40,616 nt of DNA, taken from NCBI GenBank assembly GCA_050261495.1, contig JBLNDI010000086.1, positions 1 to 40,616 on the forward strand, in the 5' to 3' direction. Shown here in pieces: positions 24,875-33,710 of the stretch. The notes under the pieces were generated by a model. It was not told where the DNA came from. It saw only the letters and a program-made list of their open reading frames with translations, and ran no database searches. The translations under genes and the position numbers were made by a program. This DNA comes from JBMNKL01 sp050261495. Lineage in GTDB: Bacteria; Bacillota; Clostridia; Acetivibrionales; DTU013. Positions within the stretch are counted from its first letter, which is position 1; each line of letters begins with the position of its first letter.

Positions 24875-26179
24875 TCAAAATAACTTACGTTTGTCGACAA
24901 CTCTTTTGGCTTTTCCCTCGCTTCTTTCTATGGACTTCGGTTCCGTAAGCTTGACAGTTACGCTTATTCCGAGTGTATTCTCTATTTCACGCTTGATTTT
25001 TTTCTCGACTTCCTCGATTCTCCTAACCTCGTCGGAAAACATGTCCTGGGTCATTTCTACCCAGACTTCCAGGACATCCAAGTTTCCTACCCTGTCGACA
25101 ATTATCTTGTAATGGGGAGATGTTTGACCCATTTCCAGCAATACGCTTTCAATTTGGGACGGGAACACGTTTACTCCCCTGATTATCAGCATATCGTCGG
25201 TGCGTCCGGTCACCTTGCTCATCCTTACGTTGGTTCTGCCGCACTCGCACTTGCTGTACTCAAGGGATGAAATGTCCCTTGTCCTGTAACGTATCAAGGG
25301 TAGTCCCTCTTTTGTTATGGTAGTGAAAACAAGTTCGCCTTTTGATCCGGGCGGCAATACTTCAAGCGTTTCGGGGTCAATAATTTCAGGTATAAAATGA
25401 TCCTCCTGGACATGCAGACCGCATTTGCACGGGCACTCGGTCGCGACGCCCGGACCGATGACTTCGCTGAGGCCGTAAATGTCAATTGCCAGTATTTGCA
25501 GCCTTCTCTCTATTTCATCCCTCATGCTCGTCGTCCAAGGTTCGGCGCCAAACACTCCTGCCTCAAGCTTGAGATCCTCCGGCTTTATCCCGGCCTCCTC
25601 GAGTTCTTCCGCCAGGTACAGCGCATATGACGGCGTGCACGCCAGCAAGGTCGTCCCGAAATCTTTCATGATCTGCAGCTGCCGTTTCGTATTTCCGCCG
25701 GATATAGGGATAACCGAAGCTCCTATCCTTTCGGCGCCGTAATGGGTCCCGAGACCCCCGGTGAAAAGCCCGTATCCGTAAGCTATCTGGATAACGGAGT
25801 TCTTGGTTGCCCCGGCGCTGACAAGGGTTCTTGCCATAACTTCCGACCAGGTGTCTATATCTTTCCTTGTGTAGCCAACCACGGTTTGTTTTCCGGTTGT
25901 CCCGGACGATGCATGTATTCTTATGATTTCACTGAGCGGAACCGCGAACATGCCGTAAGGGTAGGTATCTCTCAAATCCTGCTTGCAGGTAAACGGCAAT
26001 TTCGGCAAATCCTCAACGCCCTTAATATCACCGGGTTCAAGGCCGATTTCCTGCATTTTTGCCCTGTAATGGGGCACATTGTGATAAACGTTCTTTACGA
26101 TCTTGACAAGCCTTTTGCTCTGCAGCTTTTGCATCTCCTCCCTGGGCATGCATTCGCGCGACTTGTTCCAGTACAACAA
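24875..26179 (-). CDS. paaK: Phenylacetate--CoA ligase family protein
   Basis: This is an adenylate-forming enzyme that activates an aryl acid with ATP and CoA. The 434-residue length, the ATP-binding loop HASSGTTGKQTVVGYT, the GAEPWTTSMR and YGLSEVIGPG segments and the C-terminal RGVNVFPSQIES match the PaaK family. A four-cysteine zinc-site-like pattern is formed by CPCKCGLH and SKCECGR. The start is TTG, with GGAGGGG upstream. With iorAB it probably interconverts phenylacetate, indoleacetate or hydroxyphenylacetate and their CoA esters, in the ATP-yielding direction during amino-acid fermentation (inference). Confidence 0.93.
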   Translation of the reverse strand: MLYWNKSRECMPREEMQKLQSKRLVKIVKNVYHNVPHYRAKMQEIGLEPGDIKGVEDLPKLPFTCKQDLRDTYPYGMFAVPLSEIIRIHASSGTTGKQTVVGYTRKDIDTWSEVMARTLVSAGATKNSVIQIAYGYGLFTGGLGTHYGAERIGASVIPISGGNTKRQLQIMKDFGTTLLACTPSYALYLAEELEEAGIKPEDLKLEAGVFGAEPWTTSMRDEIERRLQILAIDIYGLSEVIGPGVATECPCKCGLHVQEDHFIPEIIDPETLEVLPPGSKGELVFTTITKEGLPLIRYRTRDISSLEYSKCECGRTNVRMSKVTGRTDDMLIIRGVNVFPSQIESVLLEMGQTSPHYKIIVDRVGNLDVLEVWVEMTQDMFSDEVRRIEEVEKKIKREIENTLGISVTVKLTEPKSIERSEGKAKRVVDKRKLF

Positions 26180-26306
26180 CTAAAACCCCTCCTTAAATTT
26201 TTCAAATGCCCATATATCCTGCCCCCAGGATAACTTTCAGGGATTACGGGCCCCTGCCCGCCCCACGCAAAAGCTAACAGGCTGTAAATTATTATATAAT
26301 ATTAAA

Positions 26307-26888
26307 TTAACTATCACAATATTGGTATCCCGCATTAAAAGCTTTAATGTTTTCTTCAAGAAATTTCTGCGGGACAACCTCCTCAACGGCTTTTTGCCAG
26401 ACATCCCTGCCTATGCCCGTAATCCTTGCCAGGAGACCTATAAGGACTACGTTCACGGTTTTTATATTGCCGCACTTTTCAGCTGTTTCAAGCGCATTTA
26501 CCGTCAAAAGGCGGACGCCGCTTTTCCCAAGCCGTTCCGTAATATCCTCCGGATATTTCGATTTGCCCATAATAACCGGCATGGGATCGATTTCCTGGTA
26601 GTTCATGATAAGTATGCCGCCTTTTTTAAGATAATCGATCCATCTCAGCGCTTCCAGTTTTTCAAAAGCAAGTATTATGTCCGCTCCGCCTTTTTCGATG
26701 ATCGGGGAATATACTTTTTCCCCCAGCCTGACATAGGTAACGACGCTGCCGCCCCGCTGCGACATGCCGTGGACTTCCGAAACCTTAACGTCATACCCGC
26801 ATTTTTCGCCAACGCTTCCTATCAGCTTGCTGGCAAGCAGCGTTCCCTGCCCTCCAACGCCTACAATCATTATATTCAAGCTATCCAT
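26307..26888 (-). CDS. iorB: Indolepyruvate ferredoxin oxidoreductase, beta subunit
   Basis: IorB is the gamma-type subunit of the oxygen-sensitive enzyme that oxidatively decarboxylates aryl pyruvates to aryl-acetyl-CoA with ferredoxin reduction. The 193-residue protein begins MDSLNIMIVGVGGQGTLLAS, with the GVGGQG motif, and has EVHGMSQRGGSVVTYVRLG, both diagnostic of this subunit family. The start overlaps the iorA stop by eight bases, indicating coupled translation and equal stoichiometry. A 127-base gap with an imperfect GC-rich hairpin separates it from paaK. Confidence 0.95.
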   Translation of the reverse strand: MDSLNIMIVGVGGQGTLLASKLIGSVGEKCGYDVKVSEVHGMSQRGGSVVTYVRLGEKVYSPIIEKGGADIILAFEKLEALRWIDYLKKGGILIMNYQEIDPMPVIMGKSKYPEDITERLGKSGVRLLTVNALETAEKCGNIKTVNVVLIGLLARITGIGRDVWQKAVEEVVPQKFLEENIKAFNAGYQYCDS

Positions 26889-28623
26889 CTTTTTTCACCA
26901 TCTTTTCAATTGCATTGAAAGCACATACTTCCTGGCATAGAGCGCAGCCGTTGCACAGGGTTTCGTTTATCACTATGCTGTCTCCCCTGTCAACTATTGC
27001 CGGGCATCCGAGCCTCAGGCAGCTCCTGCACATCTTGCATTTTTCATTTATTTCAAGCGGTCCGGCATACCTTACGCTTTTAAGAAGCGCGCACGGCCTT
27101 TGCGAAATAATAACGGAAGGCTCGTCGGCCATTATTTCTTCTTTTACCGCTTTTTCGAACTCTTTCAGGTTAAAAGGATCCACCACCCTGATACGTTCGA
27201 CGCCTACCGCCCTGGCAAGCAATACCAGGTCAACCTGTCTTGAAGGCTCCCCTTTTATGGTAATACCGGTTGCAGGGTTGTGCTGATGCCCGGTCATGCC
27301 CGTGATGGAGTTGTCAAGTATGATTACCGTTGTGCAACCCTTGTTGTAAACCACGTCGATCAGCCCGGTAATACCTGAATGCACAAAAGTTGAATCCCCC
27401 AGCACCGCTACCGTCTTCCTGCCGAATTCTCTTCCCCTGGCTTTTTCCATTCCATGCGCCATGCCAATGCTTGCGCCCATGCAAACACACGTATCCATCG
27501 CCTCCATCGGAGGAAGCGCGCCAAGCGTGTAGCAGCCGATATCGCCGCTGACAGTAAGCTTAAGCTTCTTCAATACGTAAAACACTCCCCTGTGAGGACA
27601 GCCCGGGCACAAGACAGGCGGTCTTGCCGGCGGCTGTTCGCCGGTCTCATAGGGTTCGTCGGGTTTTATCCCGAGAGCTTTCTCTCTCAAAAGCACGGCA
27701 GAATACTCTCCTGTGATGGGGAAAAGATTTTTGCCGTTTACCTCTATTCCCAGCTTCCTAACCTGGTCTTCAATAAACGGATCAAGCTCTTCTATTACGT
27801 AAAGCGAATCAACTTTCCCGGCAAATTCAGTTATCAGTTTATCCGGCAGCGGGTAAACCATTCCAAGCTTTAAGTACGACACATTTCCAAAGGCTTCTTT
27901 CGCATACTGGTATGATATCCCCGACGTAATAACGCCGATTTTCCTGTCTCCCCATTCGATCCTGTTTAATGTTGTCGTCTCGGCAAAATCTTTCAACGCT
28001 TCAATCCGCTTTTCTACCTCGACATGCCTCTTCCTTGCCATGGCAGGCATCATAACGTATTTGCCCGGATCCTTCACGTATGGTTTCAAATCCTTTTCCT
28101 GTCTTTCTCCCGTTTCCACCATGCTGCGGGAATGGGCGACGCGTGTCGTTAACCTTACAATCACCGGGCAGTCATATCTTTCACTTATTTCAAATGCCTG
28201 CCTGACGTAGTCGCTGCATTCCTGGCTGTCGGAAGGTTCAAGCATCGGCACCTTTGAAGCGCGTGCATAAGATCTTGAATCCTGCTCATTCTGTGAGCTG
28301 TGCATGCCCGGATCGTCGGCGACCATTATCACCAGACCGCCGTTCACGCCCGTGTATGAAGCCGTAAACAAAGGATCCGCCGCCACATTGAGCCCGACGT
28401 GCTTCATGGAACAAATTGAACGCGCGCCGGCAACAGAAGCTCCGATGGCAACTTCAAGCGCAACCTTTTCGTTTGGCGACCATTCGCAGTATACTTCATC
28501 ATATTTTGCCAGGTTTTCGGTAATCTCGGTACTGGGCGTGCCCGGATATGCGGAAGCAACTGTCACGCCTGCCTCAAAAGCCCCCCTGGCAATGGCTTCG
28601 TTACCCAACAACAATTTCTTCAT
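26881..28623 (-). CDS. iorA: Indolepyruvate ferredoxin oxidoreductase, alpha subunit
   Basis: IorA binds thiamine pyrophosphate and iron-sulfur clusters and converts aryl pyruvates from tryptophan, tyrosine and phenylalanine to aryl-acetyl-CoA. At 580 residues it has the N-terminal pyrimidine-binding domain (GNEAIARGAFEAGVTVASAY), the PP domain (CPGCPHRG, then GDSTFVHSGITGLIDVVYN) and a C-terminal ferredoxin domain with CKMCRSCLRLGCP and CNGCALCQEVC. The first ferredoxin motif has the altered spacing usual for IorA. AAGGAG precedes the ATG, and a good promoter lies about 65 bases upstream. Confidence 0.97.
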   Translation of the reverse strand: MKKLLLGNEAIARGAFEAGVTVASAYPGTPSTEITENLAKYDEVYCEWSPNEKVALEVAIGASVAGARSICSMKHVGLNVAADPLFTASYTGVNGGLVIMVADDPGMHSSQNEQDSRSYARASKVPMLEPSDSQECSDYVRQAFEISERYDCPVIVRLTTRVAHSRSMVETGERQEKDLKPYVKDPGKYVMMPAMARKRHVEVEKRIEALKDFAETTTLNRIEWGDRKIGVITSGISYQYAKEAFGNVSYLKLGMVYPLPDKLITEFAGKVDSLYVIEELDPFIEDQVRKLGIEVNGKNLFPITGEYSAVLLREKALGIKPDEPYETGEQPPARPPVLCPGCPHRGVFYVLKKLKLTVSGDIGCYTLGALPPMEAMDTCVCMGASIGMAHGMEKARGREFGRKTVAVLGDSTFVHSGITGLIDVVYNKGCTTVIILDNSITGMTGHQHNPATGITIKGEPSRQVDLVLLARAVGVERIRVVDPFNLKEFEKAVKEEIMADEPSVIISQRPCALLKSVRYAGPLEINEKCKMCRSCLRLGCPAIVDRGDSIVINETLCNGCALCQEVCAFNAIEKMVKKDG

Positions 28624-28685
28624 AATTTCTCCTTGTGTATTCTATAAATCAATAAATTTATGCATCACGCAAATAATCTCGTTAT

Positions 28686-28714
28686 ATTGTAAACCGTTTA
28701 TGTCTTTTTGTAAA
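28686..28714 (-). promoter_or_regulatory. Sigma-A-type promoter for iorA-iorB-paaK-ACT
   Basis: The minus strand has TTTACA (-35, 28709-28714), 17 bases, then TACAAT (-10, 28686-28691), leaving a leader of about 55 bases before the iorA start. Confidence 0.7.
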
Positions 28715-28905
28715 GTTTATATAAAGCCGTGCGAGCATAGCTAATTTTAGCATCGGATAAGACAGGGATGTCTATATGTCCGGTTTCGAAGACGGGGGTT
28801 TGTCCTCTTGCAACTGTTCTGCCTCTGTCTAGCCGCTGCCACTAGTCTCACCCATCTTTGTATAATATTATGCAATTCCTGCTTTAGTAATAATTCATAT
28901 TTTTC
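28715..28905. other. Non-coding part of the iorA-gdhA divergent gap
   Basis: No gene is credible in this stretch of the 451-base gap. It holds short similar words GATAAGACAGGGATGTC and GAAGACGGGGG, faintly like the AAGACAGAGA words of the 14302-14367 repeat, but no clear hairpin terminator or riboswitch. Confidence 0.4.
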
Positions 28906-28935
28906 TTGACAAAATATCAGGGCGAAGAGTATATT
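28906..28935 (+). promoter_or_regulatory. Sigma-A-type promoter for gdhA
   Basis: A perfect TTGACA (28906-28911) is followed after 18 bases by TATATT (28930-28935). The transcript would have a leader of about 130 bases before the gdhA ATG; the leader is A/T-rich with no recognised riboswitch. Confidence 0.65.
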
Positions 28936-29074
28936 ATTAATGATATTTTAGCAACGGCTAATGTTACGGGCATATTATACATTAAATGGTATTTCATCAT
29001 TAATGCTTATATATGCAACATAGCGATACAAATCCTGCATTATGCCGGTGTAGATGAAAAAGTGAGGGAAATAT

Positions 29075-30409
29075 ATGAAAATACTATCAAGTGTCATGCA
29101 ACAAGTAATAAAAAGAAATCCAAATGAACCGGAATTCCATCAGGCAGTGAAGGAAGTGCTGGAATCATTGGAACCGGTTGCGGAAAACCACCCCGAATGG
29201 GTAAAGGCCGGCATTTTCGATAGAATAGTCGAGCCTGAAAGGCAGGTTATTTTCAGGGTTCCCTGGGTAGATGACAGCGGAAGGGTACAGGTAAACAGGG
29301 GCTTCAGGGTGCAGTTCAACAGCGCTATCGGTCCTTACAAGGGAGGTATACGGTTCCATCCGACGGTCTACCTGGGAATCATAAAGTTCCTCGGGTTTGA
29401 ACAGATTTTCAAAAACTCGCTTACAGGCTTGCCCATGGGCGGTGCCAAAGGCGGCAGCGATTTTGATCCCAAGGGCAAATCCGACGGAGAGGTTATGAGG
29501 TTCTGCCAGAGCTTCATTCTTGAGCTTGCAAGACACATCGGACCCGATACGGATGTGCCGGCCGGCGATATAGGCGTCGGCGCCCGTGAAATCGGCTATA
29601 TGTTTGGCATGTATAAAAGGATAGTAAATGAATTTAACGGCGTTTTAACAGGAAAAGGCCTGACATGGGGCGGCAGCCTTGGAAGAACCGAAGCGACGGG
29701 TTATGGCCTGTGCTATTTCATGGAAGAAGCGATGAAACAAATCAGCGGCAAGTCATTCCAGGGAGCAAACGTTGTTATTTCAGGTTCCGGCAACGTAGCC
29801 ATTTACGCGGCGCAGAAGGTCGCCCAGCTTGGCGGCAGGGTAATAGCCCTGAGCGATTCAAACGGTTATATTTACGATGAGGATGGTATTAAGCTTGATA
29901 CGGTCAAGCAGATTAAGGAAGTGGAAAGAAAGAGAATCAGCGAATATATCAAGTACCACCCGAAAGCCGTCTACACCGAAGGATGCTCCGGCATCTGGAC
30001 CATAAAATGCGATATTGCCCTTCCTTGCGCCACGCAGAATGAAATAGACGAAAATTCAGCAAGAATTCTTGTCGAGAACGGTTGCTTCGCCGTTGGTGAA
30101 GGAGCCAACATGCCGTCCACACCCGAAGCAATCGAAGTATTTATAAAGAACAACGTGGTATACGGTCCTGCAAAAGCTGCAAATGCCGGCGGAGTTGCCG
30201 TTTCGGGCCTCGAAATGAGCCAGAACAGCATGAGATATTCCTGGACATTTGAAGAAGTCGACAATAAGCTGAAGGATATCATGATAAACATTTGCAAGAA
30301 TGCAAGGCGTGCTGCTAAGGAATACGGTTTTGGCGATAATCTTGCCGCGGGCGCCAATATAGCAGGTTTTGAAAAGGTCGCAACGGCAATGTATGCCCAG
30401 GGCATATAA
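29075..30409 (+). CDS. gdhA: Glutamate dehydrogenase
   Basis: This hexameric enzyme interconverts glutamate and 2-oxoglutarate plus ammonia. The 444-residue length, the RNPNEPEFHQAV N terminus, the substrate lysine motif GLPMGGAKGGSDFDPKG and the RFCQSFILEL segment place it with the roughly 450-residue, mostly NADP-linked bacterial class. The nucleotide-binding fold has VVISGSGNVAIYAAQK. GAGGGA lies just before the ATG. It has its own promoter and a hairpin terminator, so it is monocistronic. Facing iorAB, it fits an amino-acid-based metabolism; cofactor preference cannot be settled from sequence alone. Confidence 0.97.
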   Translation: MKILSSVMQQVIKRNPNEPEFHQAVKEVLESLEPVAENHPEWVKAGIFDRIVEPERQVIFRVPWVDDSGRVQVNRGFRVQFNSAIGPYKGGIRFHPTVYLGIIKFLGFEQIFKNSLTGLPMGGAKGGSDFDPKGKSDGEVMRFCQSFILELARHIGPDTDVPAGDIGVGAREIGYMFGMYKRIVNEFNGVLTGKGLTWGGSLGRTEATGYGLCYFMEEAMKQISGKSFQGANVVISGSGNVAIYAAQKVAQLGGRVIALSDSNGYIYDEDGIKLDTVKQIKEVERKRISEYIKYHPKAVYTEGCSGIWTIKCDIALPCATQNEIDENSARILVENGCFAVGEGANMPSTPEAIEVFIKNNVVYGPAKAANAGGVAVSGLEMSQNSMRYSWTFEEVDNKLKDIMINICKNARRAAKEYGFGDNLAAGANIAGFEKVATAMYAQGI

Positions 30410-30443
30410 CAGGCATATAGCAGGAAAATAACAAGATAACAAA

Positions 30444-30477
30444 AGGGAATGCAATCCAGGCATTCCCTATTGTTTTA
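30444..30477 (+). terminator. Intrinsic terminator after gdhA
   Basis: AGGGAATGC (30444-30452) and GCATTCCCT (30460-30468) form a perfect 9-bp stem around a 7-base loop, followed by ATTGTTTTAGTTT. Its right arm contains the first bases of the stop codon of the convergent gene, so it may serve both directions. Confidence 0.75.
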
Positions 30478-33400
30478 GTTTCAGCTGCTGGGCAGGCTCG
30501 GTAATATTGTCGATTTTGATTGCAAATGAGGTTTTCTTCCTGATATCTTCATCGGTGATAATGTGGACATCAAGCATACCGTCCATCCTGTAGCCGGTCT
30601 TGAGGTAATTGGTTTCAGCAAGGCACAGGCTCCAGCCATTCAACCAGTTCATAAGGCTGGCCTTTTGTTCCGGCGTGCCCTGGAAATGCACCAGCAGATC
30701 GATATCGCTGCCGGGGTTTGCCGTGCCGTTGCTCGTGCTCCCTATGAGGTATAGGGCTTTTACGCCGTAAAGCTGCGGATCGAGTTTTGCGGCAATCTGC
30801 TCGGCCATGTAATAGCGCCAGCGCCATGAATTTTCATCGACACGGAAATCATCATATTCAATCGGTTTTATATCTTTCGCTATTTCAACCGCAACCGGGT
30901 GTGAGGACAGGTAACCCAAGGCTTCTCCCAAATCGCCGTTCATGGCGATATTAAGCAAAAGCCCGCCAGTAGAACCCGGTACATTTATTACCCTTATAAC
31001 ATCCTGGTATTTTTCATATTCCGGGAATATTTCGCCCAAGATATTGGGAGACCTTGTCAGGAACGTGCTGTTGAAAATCACACCCTCGTCATAAGGATAT
31101 AACGGCAGGTAGCGTATATTCGACTCTACAAGGTCTTGAAAGAAATGCGTTCCGAAGGAAAGCTCCGGCATATACCCGGTCTTCTTAACGGCGATCTCTA
31201 TCAATGCGGCCGTATTGCAAATGTCGGAATAGCTTACCGAAACCCCGAGCTTAATATCGCCACGGCTTCCCCACCGCCCGGGTCCCATGAGAATAAACTG
31301 CCTCTTCGGGAGAACGGCATTAAGCCTTCCAACCACCCTGCCCACGGCCTTTAGATCTTCCAGCGCGGTAATGCTGCTATATTCGTCCGGATCAACATAC
31401 ACTATGTGTGAAATATTTTGAATAAGGCCGTTTGAGACAAAACGTTTTGCGGAAAATATTATGTCTTTCGCGGAAACATCCTTCGGTATGGGGGCAGGCA
31501 CGTTTTCCTCGCTGTAGCTTTGCGGTCTGCACTGCAGCAAGTACAGGTCGTCCCCGTCGGAAACAAATTCTATATCCACCGGCATGCCTGTTTTTTCCTT
31601 CAGCGTTTTCAGGATTCTTCCTATTTGTTTTATAAACCTGGTATCCGATATGATACCGTCGAAAGTCACCACAAGATCATCTTTTTTAAAATCTATTTCA
31701 AACTTATTCGGCTTGACAATATGGTCATATTCCATTTTTGACACTATCTTGTGTATATCCTGCACCTGGTCGCCGCATTCCTTGAGCAAATCCGCGATGT
31801 CCACGGTTTCAAACGACCTGCTCTCCAAATTGATAACATCTATCTTTTTCGGAGAATATCTCCTGATTTCTTCGGGTACTATGTTAACCTTGATACCGGG
31901 CTGGCCGGGAGACAGCATGATGGGAAAATCATCGCTGAGACGGTCGACTGCGCGGGTCCCGAGTCCCGGCACCATCCTGATAAGCCCGTCTTCGCGCTTG
32001 ATCCTTGGAGACCAGCGGTACTCATTATTGCTGAAAGCAACGCCTGAAAACAGCGGGAAAAAGTATTTTCCAGCCCGTTTCCCGACCACTTCCTGGATCA
32101 TGATCCCCATTTCCTCGTGCAAATCAATCAATCCTTTTTCAATCCTGTACTGGTTCGGATCGGGGCTGAATACGGACGCATACACTTCCAGGATGGCATC
32201 CTCAAGGGCTTCCAGGCGCTCTTTCTTGGTTCCTTGATTCGCTAAAAACAGGCTTTTATATTTTCCTGAAAACGCGGCGCCCGACTGGTCTTCAAGGGTA
32301 CTTGAACTGCGCACTATAAGCGGGTTTTCACCAAAGTCATCAAGGGCCACGGACAGGCCTCTGAGGATTTCAGGCGGCAACTTGGCGCTTTTTATCAAAC
32401 GTACAATATTCGGGTATTCAATGCGTATTTCCTGCAGATCTTTATATTTCTGCTCATTTAGCTCTTCCAGGTTGTTGTACTGCAAAAACTCCGTCATCGC
32501 GTCGGTGGTAATATACCATGTTTTTGGCACCTTGACGGGGTCGGCCAGGCCGGAATTCTCTATTTCCTTGGCAAGTATTTTCTGGGCAAGGAAAAGACCC
32601 GTGCTTTTTCCTCCCAGCTTGCCGCGGCTGTTTATCGGAAATATAATCCGGTTGATGATATCGAAAAAATCCCTCAGGCTTATATATTGCTTGGCGACAT
32701 TTACAAAATCGGGCTTGTCGCACAGCAAGCCTGTGATAAGGCCGACATTTATCAGCCGTTCTTTTGGGGAATACAGCAGTTCATCATTTTTTACCGTGTC
32801 CCGGAGTTTCCGGATTTCCTCTATGATGTTCCGCAAGGACGGGGCTATGCTTCCGATTGCCCTGATAAGGGAGTAATAACTTTTTTCCTGTATCCATCTT
32901 TTTACCAGTGCGGAAATCTCGACGCCGGCAAGGTACTTTTCTGCAATCCTGAACACTCTTTCGGCGATGATTTCAATACCCTCGGCAGGCTTTATCCTTG
33001 CAGGAAAATTTGCATACCCCGTCTCGGACAGTTCGCTGTCGTCCGAAGGGCTGCTGAATACATCCGAAGCTTCTTTAATGCCGATGATTAACAGGTAATT
33101 TGTAAGATTCCTGCAAATATACGCGAGCGATTCATGGTCGCTTTGCCGCAGGAAATCAATTATGACCTGCCATTCATGATGACCGCTTTCGTCGCCTTTG
33201 TCCGATTTTTGCGTCTTTGCCAATTCCCATCCGTTCAGAACCGATTTCATCTGCCGGTAAATAATCATTTGCCCGATGCGGTCAGCAACAGCCCTGATAA
33301 GCATCCTTTCTTTTTCAAGAAAGTATCCTTCTTCCGTTTTCGGTACTGTTTTTGTATAAACCACTTGAATAAGGCCTATATCCTTACCGTCTGCCTTTAC

Positions 33401-33673
33401 GGCATATGTTTTCGATATGGGGGAATCAATAAAACCAGGCGTTTTATAGCATTGGTTATTATAAACAATCTTTGCCTGGCATAGTTCCGGGAACCTGAAG
33501 CCTGAAGGCAATACCCTTATAATGCCTTCAAACAGTTCTGAAATCGACAGTTGCTGATTCCCTAGAATCTCATCAACCATGTAAAGGCAATTGAGTTCTT
33601 TCTCGCGTTCTTTCAGATCATCAAGCAAATTGCCGCCAGGTAAATTACCGGCCTCACCCGTCCTGTCATCCAT
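30467..33673 (-). CDS. PEP-synthase/PPDK N-terminal-domain protein with C-terminal nucleotidyltransferase
   Basis: This is a 1068-residue multidomain protein of unknown role. Residues about 20-146 look like a GAF-type sensor. A helical linker follows. Residues about 350-720 are the ATP-grasp domain of PEP synthase/pyruvate phosphate dikinase (GGKSTGLFLAQKIL, VRSSSTLEDQSGAAFSGKY near 454-472, ending LQCRPQ near 714-719). The phosphohistidine swivel and the pyruvate-binding barrel are absent. Instead comes an unassigned region with MGPGRWGSRGD near 796-806, and then a nucleotidyltransferase fold with GSTSNGTANPGSDIDLLV near 978-995. The protein therefore cannot be PEP synthase; it may phosphorylate or nucleotidylate another molecule or protein. 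GGGAGG precedes the ATG. It follows the MBL gene by 37 bases. Confidence 0.85.
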   Translation of the reverse strand: MDDRTGEAGNLPGGNLLDDLKEREKELNCLYMVDEILGNQQLSISELFEGIIRVLPSGFRFPELCQAKIVYNNQCYKTPGFIDSPISKTYAVKADGKDIGLIQVVYTKTVPKTEEGYFLEKERMLIRAVADRIGQMIIYRQMKSVLNGWELAKTQKSDKGDESGHHEWQVIIDFLRQSDHESLAYICRNLTNYLLIIGIKEASDVFSSPSDDSELSETGYANFPARIKPAEGIEIIAERVFRIAEKYLAGVEISALVKRWIQEKSYYSLIRAIGSIAPSLRNIIEEIRKLRDTVKNDELLYSPKERLINVGLITGLLCDKPDFVNVAKQYISLRDFFDIINRIIFPINSRGKLGGKSTGLFLAQKILAKEIENSGLADPVKVPKTWYITTDAMTEFLQYNNLEELNEQKYKDLQEIRIEYPNIVRLIKSAKLPPEILRGLSVALDDFGENPLIVRSSSTLEDQSGAAFSGKYKSLFLANQGTKKERLEALEDAILEVYASVFSPDPNQYRIEKGLIDLHEEMGIMIQEVVGKRAGKYFFPLFSGVAFSNNEYRWSPRIKREDGLIRMVPGLGTRAVDRLSDDFPIMLSPGQPGIKVNIVPEEIRRYSPKKIDVINLESRSFETVDIADLLKECGDQVQDIHKIVSKMEYDHIVKPNKFEIDFKKDDLVVTFDGIISDTRFIKQIGRILKTLKEKTGMPVDIEFVSDGDDLYLLQCRPQSYSEENVPAPIPKDVSAKDIIFSAKRFVSNGLIQNISHIVYVDPDEYSSITALEDLKAVGRVVGRLNAVLPKRQFILMGPGRWGSRGDIKLGVSVSYSDICNTAALIEIAVKKTGYMPELSFGTHFFQDLVESNIRYLPLYPYDEGVIFNSTFLTRSPNILGEIFPEYEKYQDVIRVINVPGSTGGLLLNIAMNGDLGEALGYLSSHPVAVEIAKDIKPIEYDDFRVDENSWRWRYYMAEQIAAKLDPQLYGVKALYLIGSTSNGTANPGSDIDLLVHFQGTPEQKASLMNWLNGWSLCLAETNYLKTGYRMDGMLDVHIITDEDIRKKTSFAIKIDNITEPAQQLKLKQ

Positions 33674-33710
33674 GCAAGATATCCTCCCGGCTTTATTTTT
33701 AACAAAAACG

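Noticed and set aside
26180..26306. Possible riboswitch or hairpin leader between iorB and paaK
   Set aside because: A 7-bp hairpin TATCCTG/CAGGATA and GC-rich bases are present, but no known riboswitch pattern or U tract could be recognised.
28906..29127. A 73-codon plus-strand open frame before gdhA
   Set aside because: It begins inside the promoter region, lacks a ribosome binding site and overlaps the gdhA start; it is leader sequence.
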